Positions 7,759 through 15,903 of a stretch of 50,767 bases of DNA are shown here, in pieces. The translations under genes and the position numbers were made by a program. The notes beneath the pieces are model-generated. The model had not been told where the DNA came from. It saw nothing but the letters and a program-made list of their open reading frames with translations, and did no database searches. The stretch's first letter is position 1; each line of letters begins with the position of its first letter. Location: assembly GCA_025922945.1 (NCBI GenBank), contig JAICGW010000005.1:1-50767 (forward strand), given 5' to 3'. This DNA comes from Acidimicrobiia bacterium. GTDB taxonomy: Bacteria; Actinomycetota; Acidimicrobiia; Spongiisociales; ZC4RG35.

Positions 7759-8901
7759 TTGGTGACTCGTAAACAGACGCGCCTTTACGGTGACCTCTCG
7801 CTTCTGTTCTCGGTTCTCGCTTCCGCCGACGTCGATCCGGATTTGGCCTCCTCTCGGGACGAGGCGGTTTCCATACTCGAGGACTACCTTCTTCCGCGGA
7901 TCAAGGGCGAGCTGCCACTGGTGATCGCCCTCATCGGTTCGACGGGCGCAGGAAAGTCCACTTTGCTGAACTCGCTCGCCGGCGAAGTTGTATCGATGCC
8001 GGGAGCCCTTCGTCCCACTACCAAGCGAGCGCGAGTCTGGTCTCGGGAAGATGCCGCCGAACGCCTGGCTCGTATCGGGCCGGTCTCGGTGTCGAGCCAT
8101 CCCCTCCTTGAGGAGCTGGCGTTGGTCGACACTCCCGACCTCGATTCCGACTTCCCCGAGCACCGAGCGGAGGCGCTGTCGGTCGTGCGGGCGGCGGATT
8201 TCATCCTCTTCATTACCACTGCCGCCCGCTATGGCGACCAGCTCGTATGGGAGACTCTCGAGTCCTTGGTGCAAAAGCGCCCGCTGGCGATAGTTCTCAA
8301 CCGAGTGCCGAGCCGCTCGTCTGGCGCCCGAAACGATCTGCTCGCTCGGCTGCGGAAGGCGGGGCTCGGACATCTCGAGGTCTACACGATCTCTGAGCAG
8401 AGGATTGATCCCAATCGAAAGAGGCTTAGTCCCCAGTCTGTGCAACGGCTCGCCTCCTTCCTTCGTGATCTGCCGCTGGCCGTGCGCCGATCATCGGCGA
8501 ACATGGCCTCCGATCGAGTGGCGGAGCTGGTGATGCCCGTGCGAGCCTCCCTCCGCGCGGCCCTTCAACGGCGGCTGGGTGAGAGGAGCTCCCTCGAGAA
8601 GGCAGCGGTGGAGCTTGCCGACATCACCTCCGAATCGAAGGTCACTCGATTGCGGTTTCGCAGACCCAGGGTCCGGGCGGACATGGTCGATCGCATCGAG
8701 GAGCGGGTTCGGGAGGCGCTCGGGGACGGCAGCCTTTCGGAGCTCTCGAAAGAAATCCTCCGGGAGGCGACACCTCCTTATTCGCTGGTCGCTCAACGAG
8801 TGATCGCTACCGAGCTTGCCCTGCGACCGCCACCCGAGGAATCATTCCTCGATTCGTTGGAAACGGGGTGGCAGGCCCTCTTGGATGCCAGCTTCGACTA
8901 G
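7759..8901 (+). CDS. Dynamin-like / HSR1-type GTPase, first of a tandem pair
   Basis: The GTPase domain is clear: G1 GSTGAGKS (residues 60-67), a threonine pair in RPTTK as G2, and G3 LVDTPDLDS. The G4 base-specificity motif is degenerate, with LNRVPS in place of NKxD, so nucleotide preference is uncertain. The C-terminal 180 residues are helical and charged, with no membrane span, unlike the YfjP type. Start is TTG 7759 or GTG 7762. The gene overlaps the next GTPase by one base. Paired dynamin-like GTPases are known in actinobacteria, where some act in membrane remodelling or sporulation division; whether that applies here is open. Confidence 0.8.
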   Translation: MVTRKQTRLYGDLSLLFSVLASADVDPDLASSRDEAVSILEDYLLPRIKGELPLVIALIGSTGAGKSTLLNSLAGEVVSMPGALRPTTKRARVWSREDAAERLARIGPVSVSSHPLLEELALVDTPDLDSDFPEHRAEALSVVRAADFILFITTAARYGDQLVWETLESLVQKRPLAIVLNRVPSRSSGARNDLLARLRKAGLGHLEVYTISEQRIDPNRKRLSPQSVQRLASFLRDLPLAVRRSSANMASDRVAELVMPVRASLRAALQRRLGERSSLEKAAVELADITSESKVTRLRFRRPRVRADMVDRIEERVREALGDGSLSELSKEILREATPPYSLVAQRVIATELALRPPPEESFLDSLETGWQALLDASFD

Positions 8902-9965
8902 TGATCCAGCTCCTCGATTTGCTTGATCGCTTGGTGTCGAGTTCGGCCGAGCACCTCCCCGCCGATCAGTTCACGCTCCTGGCCCAGACCGCTAAGAAGC
9001 TTCGTCAGCGCCGCGCCTATTCGGGCGTTCTCATAGGGTTGGCGGGGAGCACCGGCTCCGGCAAGTCGAGCCTCCTCAACGCCATCGTGGACGAACAGGT
9101 CTCGGATCCGGGGGCGACGCGGCCGACCACCTCCCGTCCGCTGGTGGTGGTACCGCCCGGAGTCGCCAGTCGCCTGGAGCGGATGTGGGCCGAGTTGGAC
9201 ATTGAGGACATCGTCCAGCGAGAAACTCCGGGATCGCTCGTCCTGGTCGATCTCCCCGACGTCGATTCGGTCGCAGCCGACCATCGCCGCCAGGTCAACG
9301 ATCTGCTTACGATCATCGACGTCGTTGTCTGGGTGACCGATCCGGAGAAATACCGCGACCGGATCATGCACGATCAGTTCTTTCGTCGGCTGATCGCTCA
9401 TGAACACTCTTACGTGTTCGTTCTCAATCAGGTCGACCGCCTCGATCAAGCCGAATTGGCGATGGTGACCGAGGACCTCGAATGGGCTCTACGCCGCGAT
9501 GGCTTCTCCGAGCCCGAAGTAGTGACGACTGCTGCCGACCCTCCGGCTGGTCCGCCTGTTGGCGTTGAAGACCTGGTTGAGGCGATCTTGGCCAAGGCCG
9601 AGGCGGTCGGTAGCGGCGAGAAGAGAATGAGGACCGAGATAAAGCGCATCCTCGGAACGATCGGGCCGAGCCTGGCCCCGGTGGGGTTTTCTGACCGTTG
9701 GGATGTGGTTCGGGCTCGGGCCGCGGCCGACTGGGAACGAGAGCCCCACGCTGCCCGTCAGGAGCTGGTTGCTTTCATTGCGGCTCTGTCGGAGGAAGCG
9801 CCCGAGCTTTCGGTTTCGCTCGACGTGCCCAGTGAACCGACCGCTGACATCGGAAGACATCTCGATTCCACATTGGGCCGGGCTCTACGGGAAGGCTTGC
9901 GACCCCGCGCCCGCTCGCGAGCGCTGGCCACCGAACTTGAGCTCGCCCTGAGCGAAGAGATCTAG
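8901..9965 (+). CDS. Dynamin-like / HSR1-type GTPase, second of a tandem pair
   Basis: A 354-residue partner of the preceding gene with the same layout: a short helical lead, G1 GSTGSGKS (49-56), RPTTSR as G2, G3 VDLPDVDS and an intact G4 LNQVD. The rest is helical and soluble. GTG 8901 overlaps the upstream TAG by one base, so the two are almost certainly co-translated in balanced amounts and probably interact. This copy keeps G4 while its neighbour has lost it, which hints at an active/regulatory division of labour. Its stop shares the palindrome CTAG with the stop of the convergent lipid kinase. Confidence 0.8.
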   Translation: MIQLLDLLDRLVSSSAEHLPADQFTLLAQTAKKLRQRRAYSGVLIGLAGSTGSGKSSLLNAIVDEQVSDPGATRPTTSRPLVVVPPGVASRLERMWAELDIEDIVQRETPGSLVLVDLPDVDSVAADHRRQVNDLLTIIDVVVWVTDPEKYRDRIMHDQFFRRLIAHEHSYVFVLNQVDRLDQAELAMVTEDLEWALRRDGFSEPEVVTTAADPPAGPPVGVEDLVEAILAKAEAVGSGEKRMRTEIKRILGTIGPSLAPVGFSDRWDVVRARAAADWEREPHAARQELVAFIAALSEEAPELSVSLDVPSEPTADIGRHLDSTLGRALREGLRPRARSRALATELELALSEEI

Positions 9966-10894
9966 GACCCGGCGTCGGGGGGGACAATCACCCGCATGGC
10001 GCCACTACGGCTGGTGGCGCCCACTTCCTTCCAGGCGCCACTGAGCTCACCATCCGCTTGGCCCTCGGTTGGGGGATCGGCGGTGATGGTGAAGGATTCG
10101 ACCCCTTCCCACACCCGCAGCCCGGGAATACTGGCCAGGTCGCCTCCGAGGAGCAACTTCGATGCGATCCGCAGCAACCGGCGAGCGGGAATCCCCTCGA
10201 CCACCAGAAGCGTCAAGGGCTCGGGGGGAACCTTGGACAGCGTCAGGGCGAGACGCCCGAAATAGGTGTAGGTGGGGTGGAACTGGATCAGCACCGCTAC
10301 GGCTTCCGCCCGCCGATCCCCAGCACTCACTAGGAGGTTTGGCTTGCGGGTACGGTATTTGCTGAGGACGGTGCCAACGGCCTTCCGTCCGTAATGGAGG
10401 CCTCCGAACCAATACTTGCGATACGGCTCGCCCTCGGCGGCCTTGACAACATCGGCGTCCAAGCCGAAGCCGGCGGCAAACAAGGCGTACTGATGAATCG
10501 GCCCCGCCTCGTTCACCCCTTCGATCTCCAGCAAAGGTTCCCGGCGGCGGTCGTGGGCCCCGACGATCAGCTTGGCCGCCGCCCCCGGTTTGCGGGGAAT
10601 CCCGTAGAGCCGTGAATACACGTTGGTGGTGCCGGTGGGGATAACGGCGAGGGTGGTCTCCGTGCCCGCCACTGCTTGTCCGATGTGATGCACGACGCCG
10701 TCGCCTCCCATGGCTGCGATCACATCGAAGGAGTCGGCCACTGCTTGCGCAGTGAGTTGACGGGCATGATCGGCCGACTGCGGCCAGGCTGATTCAACCG
10801 CAAAGCGCCGGCTGAGGATGCGGGACACTTTGCGATGGACCCCGCCCGTGAATTGCGATGATGCGGGGTTAGCGATGAGAAGAAGTCGTTGCAA
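9962..10894 (-). CDS. Diacylglycerol kinase catalytic-domain lipid kinase (YegS/DgkB-like)
   Basis: A 310-residue kinase of the DAGK_cat fold. It begins with the characteristic LLLIANPASS strand and has the nucleotide loop AAMGGDGVVHH (GGDG at 63-66) and VIPTGTTNVYSR. The family consensus is GGDGTVNE and GTGNDFAR, so the second half of each motif is modified, and the substrate lipid is unknown. The C-terminal beta-sandwich domain (GFGLDADVV onward) is present. The start is a TTG at 10894, just ahead of a typical family N-terminus. Its promoter may be the minus-strand TACGCT at 10928-10933. Confidence 0.85.
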   Translation of the reverse strand: MQRLLLIANPASSQFTGGVHRKVSRILSRRFAVESAWPQSADHARQLTAQAVADSFDVIAAMGGDGVVHHIGQAVAGTETTLAVIPTGTTNVYSRLYGIPRKPGAAAKLIVGAHDRRREPLLEIEGVNEAGPIHQYALFAAGFGLDADVVKAAEGEPYRKYWFGGLHYGRKAVGTVLSKYRTRKPNLLVSAGDRRAEAVAVLIQFHPTYTYFGRLALTLSKVPPEPLTLLVVEGIPARRLLRIASKLLLGGDLASIPGLRVWEGVESFTITADPPTEGQADGELSGAWKEVGATSRSGAMRVIVPPDAGS

Positions 10895-10939
10895 TTGCGA
10901 AAGACCGAGTTGGGGTCTAGGCGCGAAAGCGTAACTGGT

Positions 10940-10945
10940 TAGTCT
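10940..10945 (+). promoter_or_regulatory. -10 box for the ADP-ribosylglycohydrolase-like gene
   Basis: TAGTCT, followed by 8 bases and then TTG 10954. The divergent lipid kinase starts 60 bases away. Confidence 0.45.
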
Positions 10946-10953
10946 CGGAGCCG

Positions 10954-11925
10954 TTGTCAGACGCGAAAGGCCCTCTGTTTTCGCTCGTCAACGGTGAAGG
11001 GGCAGGTGCCTTGCTGGCCGCCGCGGCCGGAGACGTGGCGGGTGCTTGGAGCGGCGTCGCCTATTCGGCGCTCACCCAGCAAGCGACCGTTGTCGCCTAC
11101 CACTTGATGGCCAACGACGCAGTGCAAGGATCGGCGTTAGCCCGGGAGTGGTCCGAGCTCGCCGCCGATGAGTCCAACCCGTCGGTATACCGGTCGGCCA
11201 GTCCGGAGTTCGAAGATTGGGTGAACAGCCTCCAATCGGGCGAGCCTCTTCGCTCATCGCAGCCGAGCGCCGAGCCGGCGGCGCGGGTGACGCCGGTGGG
11301 AGTCTGGTTTCGACGCCGGCCCGAAGAACTGGTCGTAGGGGCGCTCGAGGTTTCCCGATTGACCCATCTCGATGCGACCACCGCGGTAGCAGCGGCGGCG
11401 TTCGCCAGCGCTACCGCCGCCAGCTGCTTCGCGCAATCCGGTCGCGATCTCTTATCGGCTGCGGCCGAGATTTCGAATCAAGCGCTCTCACTGGTCGTCG
11501 ACGAGGCAACTTTCACTAATGTCGATGAGGCGCGACGCTTTCCCCGCCGCTTTTTCGAGATGAGCGGGCTCGCCAATGCTGGTCCCGAGCAAGTCATGGC
11601 GGAGCTCGGGCGCGACCAGGGTCCGGATGAAGTGCTATTGGCGATCGCTCTGGCGTGTGCCTCGGATCAAGCTCCCGAGAGCGTCATCCGCTTGGCAGCG
11701 GAGACCGGGGGCAGCCGCCTAGCGACGATGGTGGGCGCATTAGTTGGCGCTCGCGATGGCATTCGCAACTGGCCTTGGCCCGTTCCCAACTCGACGTGGT
11801 TTGCAGAAATCGGCCGTCGCCTCGTGAGCGGGACCCGGGAGACTCGTGACCTTCCGGTTCCCTATTTCGTTGAGGAAACCCTGACTCACGGCATCGATCG
11901 CGACGATCACTTCTCGCGCCCCTGA
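10954..11925 (+). CDS. Degenerate ADP-ribosylglycohydrolase-fold protein (probable pseudoenzyme)
   Basis: The 323-residue protein keeps the helical skeleton of the ARH/DraG family: a Gly/Ala-rich first helix with GDVAGAWSG, then ALTQQATVVAYHL, the SRLTHLDATTAVAAAAF helix, and near the end GGSRLATMVGALVGARDGI. In active members these positions read TDDT and GxDxDT, whose aspartates bind two metal ions. Here they are TQQAT and GGSRLAT, so all visible metal ligands are lost. It may bind ADP-ribose or a partner without hydrolysing it. Fold assignment is by pattern and spacing, so moderately sure. The start is TTG, eight bases after a -10 box. Confidence 0.65.
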   Translation: MSDAKGPLFSLVNGEGAGALLAAAAGDVAGAWSGVAYSALTQQATVVAYHLMANDAVQGSALAREWSELAADESNPSVYRSASPEFEDWVNSLQSGEPLRSSQPSAEPAARVTPVGVWFRRRPEELVVGALEVSRLTHLDATTAVAAAAFASATAASCFAQSGRDLLSAAAEISNQALSLVVDEATFTNVDEARRFPRRFFEMSGLANAGPEQVMAELGRDQGPDEVLLAIALACASDQAPESVIRLAAETGGSRLATMVGALVGARDGIRNWPWPVPNSTWFAEIGRRLVSGTRETRDLPVPYFVEETLTHGIDRDDHFSRP

Positions 11926-11935
11926 TCGCAAACCT

Positions 11936-11963
11936 AGTAGGCCGCTTTTACCGTCGGCCTACT
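11936..11963. terminator. Hairpin between convergent genes
   Basis: AGTAGGCCG and CGGCCTACT form a perfect 9-bp stem around a 10-base loop. It lies just past the ARH-like gene and reaches over the last codons of the convergent MFS gene. There is no long T tract, so termination strength is uncertain. Confidence 0.55.
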
Positions 11964-13131
11964 GCGCGCGGTTTCCGATCACCCGCCAGCCGGCGAGGAT
12001 GAACCCGGCCAGCGCCACCATTGCTGCCGGTCGTCCCCAGCGAACGACGTCGACGATTAGAGCCCAGACCAGCGGGCCGACGATGGTGGCGAATCGGCCC
12101 ACCGTCGCATAGAGGCCGTAGAACTCGCCCAACCGCTCAGGAGGGCTCAGCTCGAACATCAACACCCGGTCGCTGGCCCAGGTCGACCCCAAGGCCAGCC
12201 CGCCCATGATCCCCACCGGCCATACCAGCGACGAAAGGTCGACCACGGCCGCCGCCGAACCTAGGAGGATTGCCGCGGCCCATACCAGCAACGTGGCGCG
12301 CAGGGTCCTCCGCGCTCCCCGGCGACTCGCCGCTCGCCCCCCGACCAGACCTCCGATGACGGCGGCGCCGATGGCGATGGCGAGAAGAGTGTTGACCTCC
12401 TCCGGGCTCAGACCCAGCTCCGAGATCACGAACAGGGCCAGGAAGCCCCCGATGAGCGTGTTGATGGAGTCGGTGTAGAGAAATCGACCAATCAAAAACC
12501 GTTTCAGGCCCGGCACTTGCGAAGCGGACCTCCAAGAGGCGACCAGGCCAGAACGACGGAAGGTCGCCGGGGTTGGAGCTTCGCGGAGCCAAACAAAAAG
12601 AGGTAAAGCGAATAGGGCGAAGGCGATCGCCAGCGCCCGGAAGGTGAAGGCGTAGCCCTGCGACTCCAGAGTGAGTCGCCCGATCGCCAAACCGATGAAT
12701 GACCCCAGATAGCCGACAGCCACCCCGAGACCGGAGACCTGTCCGCGGTTTGCTTCGTGGCTTACCTGCGAAAGCAGGGCGTCATAGAGGGCAGAGCCGA
12801 GGTTGAATCCAATCAATCCCACCCCCAGGATCACCAGAGAGTTCCCGAGTTCGAAGCTCCCCAATGAGAAGGTGGCAGCTACGGCAATCGCCGTCGTCAG
12901 GGCGAGCAGCGGCAACCGGCGCCCGCTGCGATCGCTGCGAGCACCAAGCCAAGCGGCAAGAACTATGACCACCACTCCGGCCGCGGCTTCCGTGATGGCT
13001 AGCTGGCTGTCTCGCCCCCCTTCCTCACGAAGCCAAGCCGGGAAATAAAGGCCGATGACCCCGAGGGCGAAGATCGTGTTGGCGAGGTCGTAGAGCAACC
13101 ACCCCGCGACGGCCCGTCTACGCGCGGTCAT
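11959..13131 (-). CDS. MFS transporter, UMF1 type (first of two)
   Basis: A 390-residue membrane protein with about 12 spans. It opens WLLYDLANTIFALGVIGLYFPAWL, the N-terminal signature of the UMF1 branch of the major facilitator superfamily (related to yeast Atg22). A second, longer UMF1 protein lies at 18060-19409; the two are diverged paralogues. Substrate is unknown. It starts 24 bases after the dehydrogenase-fold gene on the same strand and probably shares its transcript. Confidence 0.82.
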   Translation of the reverse strand: MTARRRAVAGWLLYDLANTIFALGVIGLYFPAWLREEGGRDSQLAITEAAAGVVVIVLAAWLGARSDRSGRRLPLLALTTAIAVAATFSLGSFELGNSLVILGVGLIGFNLGSALYDALLSQVSHEANRGQVSGLGVAVGYLGSFIGLAIGRLTLESQGYAFTFRALAIAFALFALPLFVWLREAPTPATFRRSGLVASWRSASQVPGLKRFLIGRFLYTDSINTLIGGFLALFVISELGLSPEEVNTLLAIAIGAAVIGGLVGGRAASRRGARRTLRATLLVWAAAILLGSAAAVVDLSSLVWPVGIMGGLALGSTWASDRVLMFELSPPERLGEFYGLYATVGRFATIVGPLVWALIVDVVRWGRPAAMVALAGFILAGWRVIGNRAQ

Positions 13132-13155
13132 CCAGGGATGAGATGGTCGGCTTGA

Positions 13156-14232
13156 TCAGAAAGTGACGGCTACCGATATGAGCTCGTCATGCCCCAGCAT
13201 CCCCGCCGCCGCCTGGAGGGCCCGCGACGACTCCTCGAGCGGAAACTGGTGAGAAACGAGGTCGTCAAGACGAGGATCGGTGGCGATCTGGGAGGCAGCC
13301 CACGTGTAGGCGGCGCTGCTGGCGCCCAACGCACCTTTGACGGTGAGTTGTTTTTGCACGATCAGGTCTGAGAAGAAGTGGACGGGCCGGTTGCCCTTCG
13401 TCGAAGCGAGGATCACGGTGCCCCCCGAGCGGACCAGATCGAGAGCCGTGAACATGGCTTCGGGATCGTCGGAGGTGACATCGACGACCACGTCGGGACG
13501 AGTGCCGAGGTGATCGGCCACTGCGGCCGGGACATCCTCGGTGGTGGCGTTCACCGTCAGCTTCGCTCCCAACCGGGAAGCAACCTCCAGCCGGTCTCCG
13601 TCGACATCGAGCCCGCTCACCCCCACCCAGGCGGCACCGGCTCCCATCGCCGCGATGACGCAACCGAGTCCTCGGGGCCCCGGCCCGAGCACCATCACCG
13701 TCTGGCCGGACTGAAGCAAAGGCAATTCAACCGCCCAGGTGTATCCGGCGGCGAGCGGGTGGACGAAGGTGGCCAGTTCGGCGGTGATGTCATCGGATAC
13801 CACATGAGTGCGCGAGCTGGGATCGAGGTACAGGTATTCGGCGAGGCCACCCCACAGCCCGGGCGGTTCCGTCGATGGGAGTCGGCCGTAACTGTTGATC
13901 GGTCGCCGGTGGCGGCAACCGCTGATTCCGAGTCGGCAGCGGCTGCATACGCCGCAGTGCAGTTCCGGTTCGACGACGACCCGGGTTCCGATCTCGTGGG
14001 GCAGCGAACCGTCGGTGCTGGCGATCCGGCCTACCACTTGATGTCCGAGCACGAGTGGATAGACCACATCGGCGCGACCGCCTTTCCATATCTGGACGTC
14101 AGCGCCTGAGATCCCGTTGGCTTCGATTGCGAGCCAGCCACCGTGGTCGGGAGGCCGAATCGGTAGCTGGTGACAGCGCAGCCGCTTCGGTTCGACGAGC
14201 AGCATCGCCTTGGCCTGGGATGGGGTCTCCAC
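13156..14232 (-). CDS. Medium-chain dehydrogenase-fold protein with altered catalytic zinc site
   Basis: The 358-residue protein has both domains of the alcohol dehydrogenase (MDR) fold. The structural zinc cluster is intact (C93, C96, C99, C106 in CGVCSRCRLGISGC) and the nucleotide-binding strand VMVLGPGPRGLG is present. The catalytic zinc positions are not standard: GICGSD is GISGAD (Ser42), GHE is GHQ (Gln65), and the later EPLA is HPLA. Either zinc is held differently or the protein is an NAD(P)-binding non-zinc reductase. Start is GTG 14232, nine bases from a TACACT box. It lies between an aminotransferase and an MFS gene, without further hint of substrate. Confidence 0.8.
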   Translation of the reverse strand: METPSQAKAMLLVEPKRLRCHQLPIRPPDHGGWLAIEANGISGADVQIWKGGRADVVYPLVLGHQVVGRIASTDGSLPHEIGTRVVVEPELHCGVCSRCRLGISGCRHRRPINSYGRLPSTEPPGLWGGLAEYLYLDPSSRTHVVSDDITAELATFVHPLAAGYTWAVELPLLQSGQTVMVLGPGPRGLGCVIAAMGAGAAWVGVSGLDVDGDRLEVASRLGAKLTVNATTEDVPAAVADHLGTRPDVVVDVTSDDPEAMFTALDLVRSGGTVILASTKGNRPVHFFSDLIVQKQLTVKGALGASSAAYTWAASQIATDPRLDDLVSHQFPLEESSRALQAAAGMLGHDELISVAVTF

Positions 14233-14241
14233 GTGTCGGCG

Positions 14242-14247
14242 AGTGTA
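14242..14247 (-). promoter_or_regulatory. -10 box for the dehydrogenase-fold gene
   Basis: TACACT on the minus strand, followed by 9 bases and then GTG 14232. The same hexamer precedes ccmA and sufE. Confidence 0.45.
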
Positions 14248-14294
14248 CCGGCGCGGCTTTGAGCCAATTCCTTGGTCGCGCTCGAGGACCGAAC

Positions 14295-15476
14295 TCAGGT
14301 GCGGTCGAAGACTGCTGCCAGCCGCTCCATCGCCGTTTCGAGGTCATGATCGGCAAGGGCGTAAGACATGCGGGCGTAGCCGTCGGCTCCGAAGGCTTCG
14401 CCGGGGACTACAGCCACCTTCGCTTCGTCCAGGAGGTGCGCCGCAACTCCCATCGACGAACCCCATCGTTCGACATGGGGGCGTAGTGAAGGAAAGGCGT
14501 AAAAGGCGCCGTCAGGTTCGACGCAAGAAACCCCATTCATCTTCGTGAGCCATCGATACATGGTCACGCGCCGACGGTCGAACGCTTGCCTCATCTCCTC
14601 AATCGGCTCCCGGGGACCCCCGAGAGCCGCTAGTGCCCCTTGTTGGGCAATGTTGTTGACGTTGGAGGTCAAGTGGGACTGATGACTGGCCGCGGCCTTG
14701 ATCACGTCGCTCGGTCCGACGAGCCACCCGACTCTCCACCCGGTCATGGCGAATGTCTTGGCAACGCCATTGATCGCCAGCCAACGGTCTCCGAGCTCGG
14801 GGGAGCTGATGATCGAGGCGGCCGATGTCTCTCCCGTATAGATCAGCCGTTGGTAGATCTCGTCGGTCACGACCCAGATCCCACGTTCGCCGGCCCACTG
14901 TCCAATCGCGGCAACTTCCTCAGGGGTGTAGACCGCTCCGGTGGGGTTAGACGGGGAGACGAAGATCAGGAGCTTCGTGCGGGAAGTGGCGGTCCGGTCG
15001 AGCTGTTCGGGCGAGACCTTGAAACCAGTGGCGTCGTCGGTGGAGACAGCCACTGGAATCCCGCCAGCGAGCTTGGTCGCTTCGGGATACGTCACCCAGT
15101 AGGGCGCGGGGATCAGCGCCTCATCTCCCGGATCCAGCAGCGCCGCCAGAGCGAGATAGACAGCCTGCTTTGCCCCGTTGGTAATGAGAGTCTGTTGGGG
15201 ACCTACCCGGGCACCAGAGAACTCAGCGGTGTACTCGGCGACGGCTTCGCGCAGCGCCGGCAGGCCGGCGTTGGGGGTGTAGTGATGGTTGGCGGGGTCG
15301 GAGGCCGCCCGTTGCGCGGCCTCGACGATGTGGGCCGGAGTCGGGAAATCGGGTTCCCCCGCCCCCAGACTGATTACCGCCTCCCCGGCGGCCCGCAGCT
15401 GTCGAGCGCGCTCGGTGATCGCCATCGTGGCCGACTCTTCGATGCCAGCAACTCGCGCCGAGATCCGCCCTCTCAC
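14295..15476 (-). CDS. Aspartate aminotransferase-type class I aminotransferase
   Basis: A PLP enzyme of 393 residues, normal for the AspB/AspC-Ibeta group. Landmarks: ISLGAGEPDFPTP, HHYTPNAGLPALREAV, TNGAKQAVYLAL (cofactor phosphate), SPSNPTGAVY, VVTDEIYQRLIY (the Asp that pairs with the pyridine nitrogen), the Schiff-base lysine in NGVAKTFAMTGWRVGW, and ARMSYA with the carboxylate-binding arginine. It most likely interconverts aspartate and oxaloacetate, possibly also prephenate/arogenate as in some Ibeta enzymes; the sequence alone does not decide. GTG 15476 is used as the start. Confidence 0.9.
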   Translation of the reverse strand: MRGRISARVAGIEESATMAITERARQLRAAGEAVISLGAGEPDFPTPAHIVEAAQRAASDPANHHYTPNAGLPALREAVAEYTAEFSGARVGPQQTLITNGAKQAVYLALAALLDPGDEALIPAPYWVTYPEATKLAGGIPVAVSTDDATGFKVSPEQLDRTATSRTKLLIFVSPSNPTGAVYTPEEVAAIGQWAGERGIWVVTDEIYQRLIYTGETSAASIISSPELGDRWLAINGVAKTFAMTGWRVGWLVGPSDVIKAAASHQSHLTSNVNNIAQQGALAALGGPREPIEEMRQAFDRRRVTMYRWLTKMNGVSCVEPDGAFYAFPSLRPHVERWGSSMGVAAHLLDEAKVAVVPGEAFGADGYARMSYALADHDLETAMERLAAVFDRT

Positions 15477-15498
15477 TCAACCCGTCCGATCTGGAACC

Positions 15499-15855
15499 TT
15501 ATGACTTGGCGTCATCCACCGCGTCTGAGGCCGCATCCTTCGCCTCTTCGACGACTTCTTCGGCTTTGTCCTTGGCGGACTCGGCGACTTCGGAGGCGGC
15601 TTCTCCCGCCCCGGATCGCGCCTCGGCCACCTTCTCCTTACCCTTCTCCCAGACCTCCTCGGCCTTGTCCTTGGCCTTTTCCACCACCGGAGCCGCCTTC
15701 TCCTTGGCCTTTTCCACCATCGGCCCGGCCTTTTCCATGGCTTCGCTGGCTTTTTCTTTGGCTTTCTCCATCATCGGCCCGGCCTTTTCGGCAGCGTCTT
15801 CGGCCAGGTCCTTGGTCTTCGACAGGACCCCCTTCAACGTGTCTTTGAGCGACAT
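15499..15855 (-). CDS. LEA-like amphipathic helical protein with 11-residue-type repeats
   Basis: A 118-residue low-complexity protein, almost all Lys, Glu, Ala, Asp and Val, with no aromatic core. The central part repeats AGPMMEKAKEKASEAMEK, AGPMVEKAKEKAAPVVEK and similar units, as in late-embryogenesis-abundant or MT0933-type proteins that fold as long surface-active helices. Such proteins can protect membranes or proteins under dehydration or salt stress; that role here is inference. ATG 15855 has a textbook AGGAGG four bases upstream, one of the few strong Shine-Dalgarno sites in the window, suggesting high translation. Confidence 0.8.
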   Translation of the reverse strand: MSLKDTLKGVLSKTKDLAEDAAEKAGPMMEKAKEKASEAMEKAGPMVEKAKEKAAPVVEKAKDKAEEVWEKGKEKVAEARSGAGEAASEVAESAKDKAEEVVEEAKDAASDAVDDAKS

Positions 15856-15881
15856 GCAACCTCCTGGGTAGAGTTGGACGA

Positions 15882-15887
15882 AAGTTA
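15882..15887 (-). promoter_or_regulatory. -10 box for the LEA-like gene (leadered)
   Basis: TAACTT on the minus strand, 26 bases before ATG 15855, followed by the AGGAGG ribosome binding site at 15860-15865. Confidence 0.45.
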
Positions 15888-15903
15888 GCCTTCCGGCCAG
15901 GCG

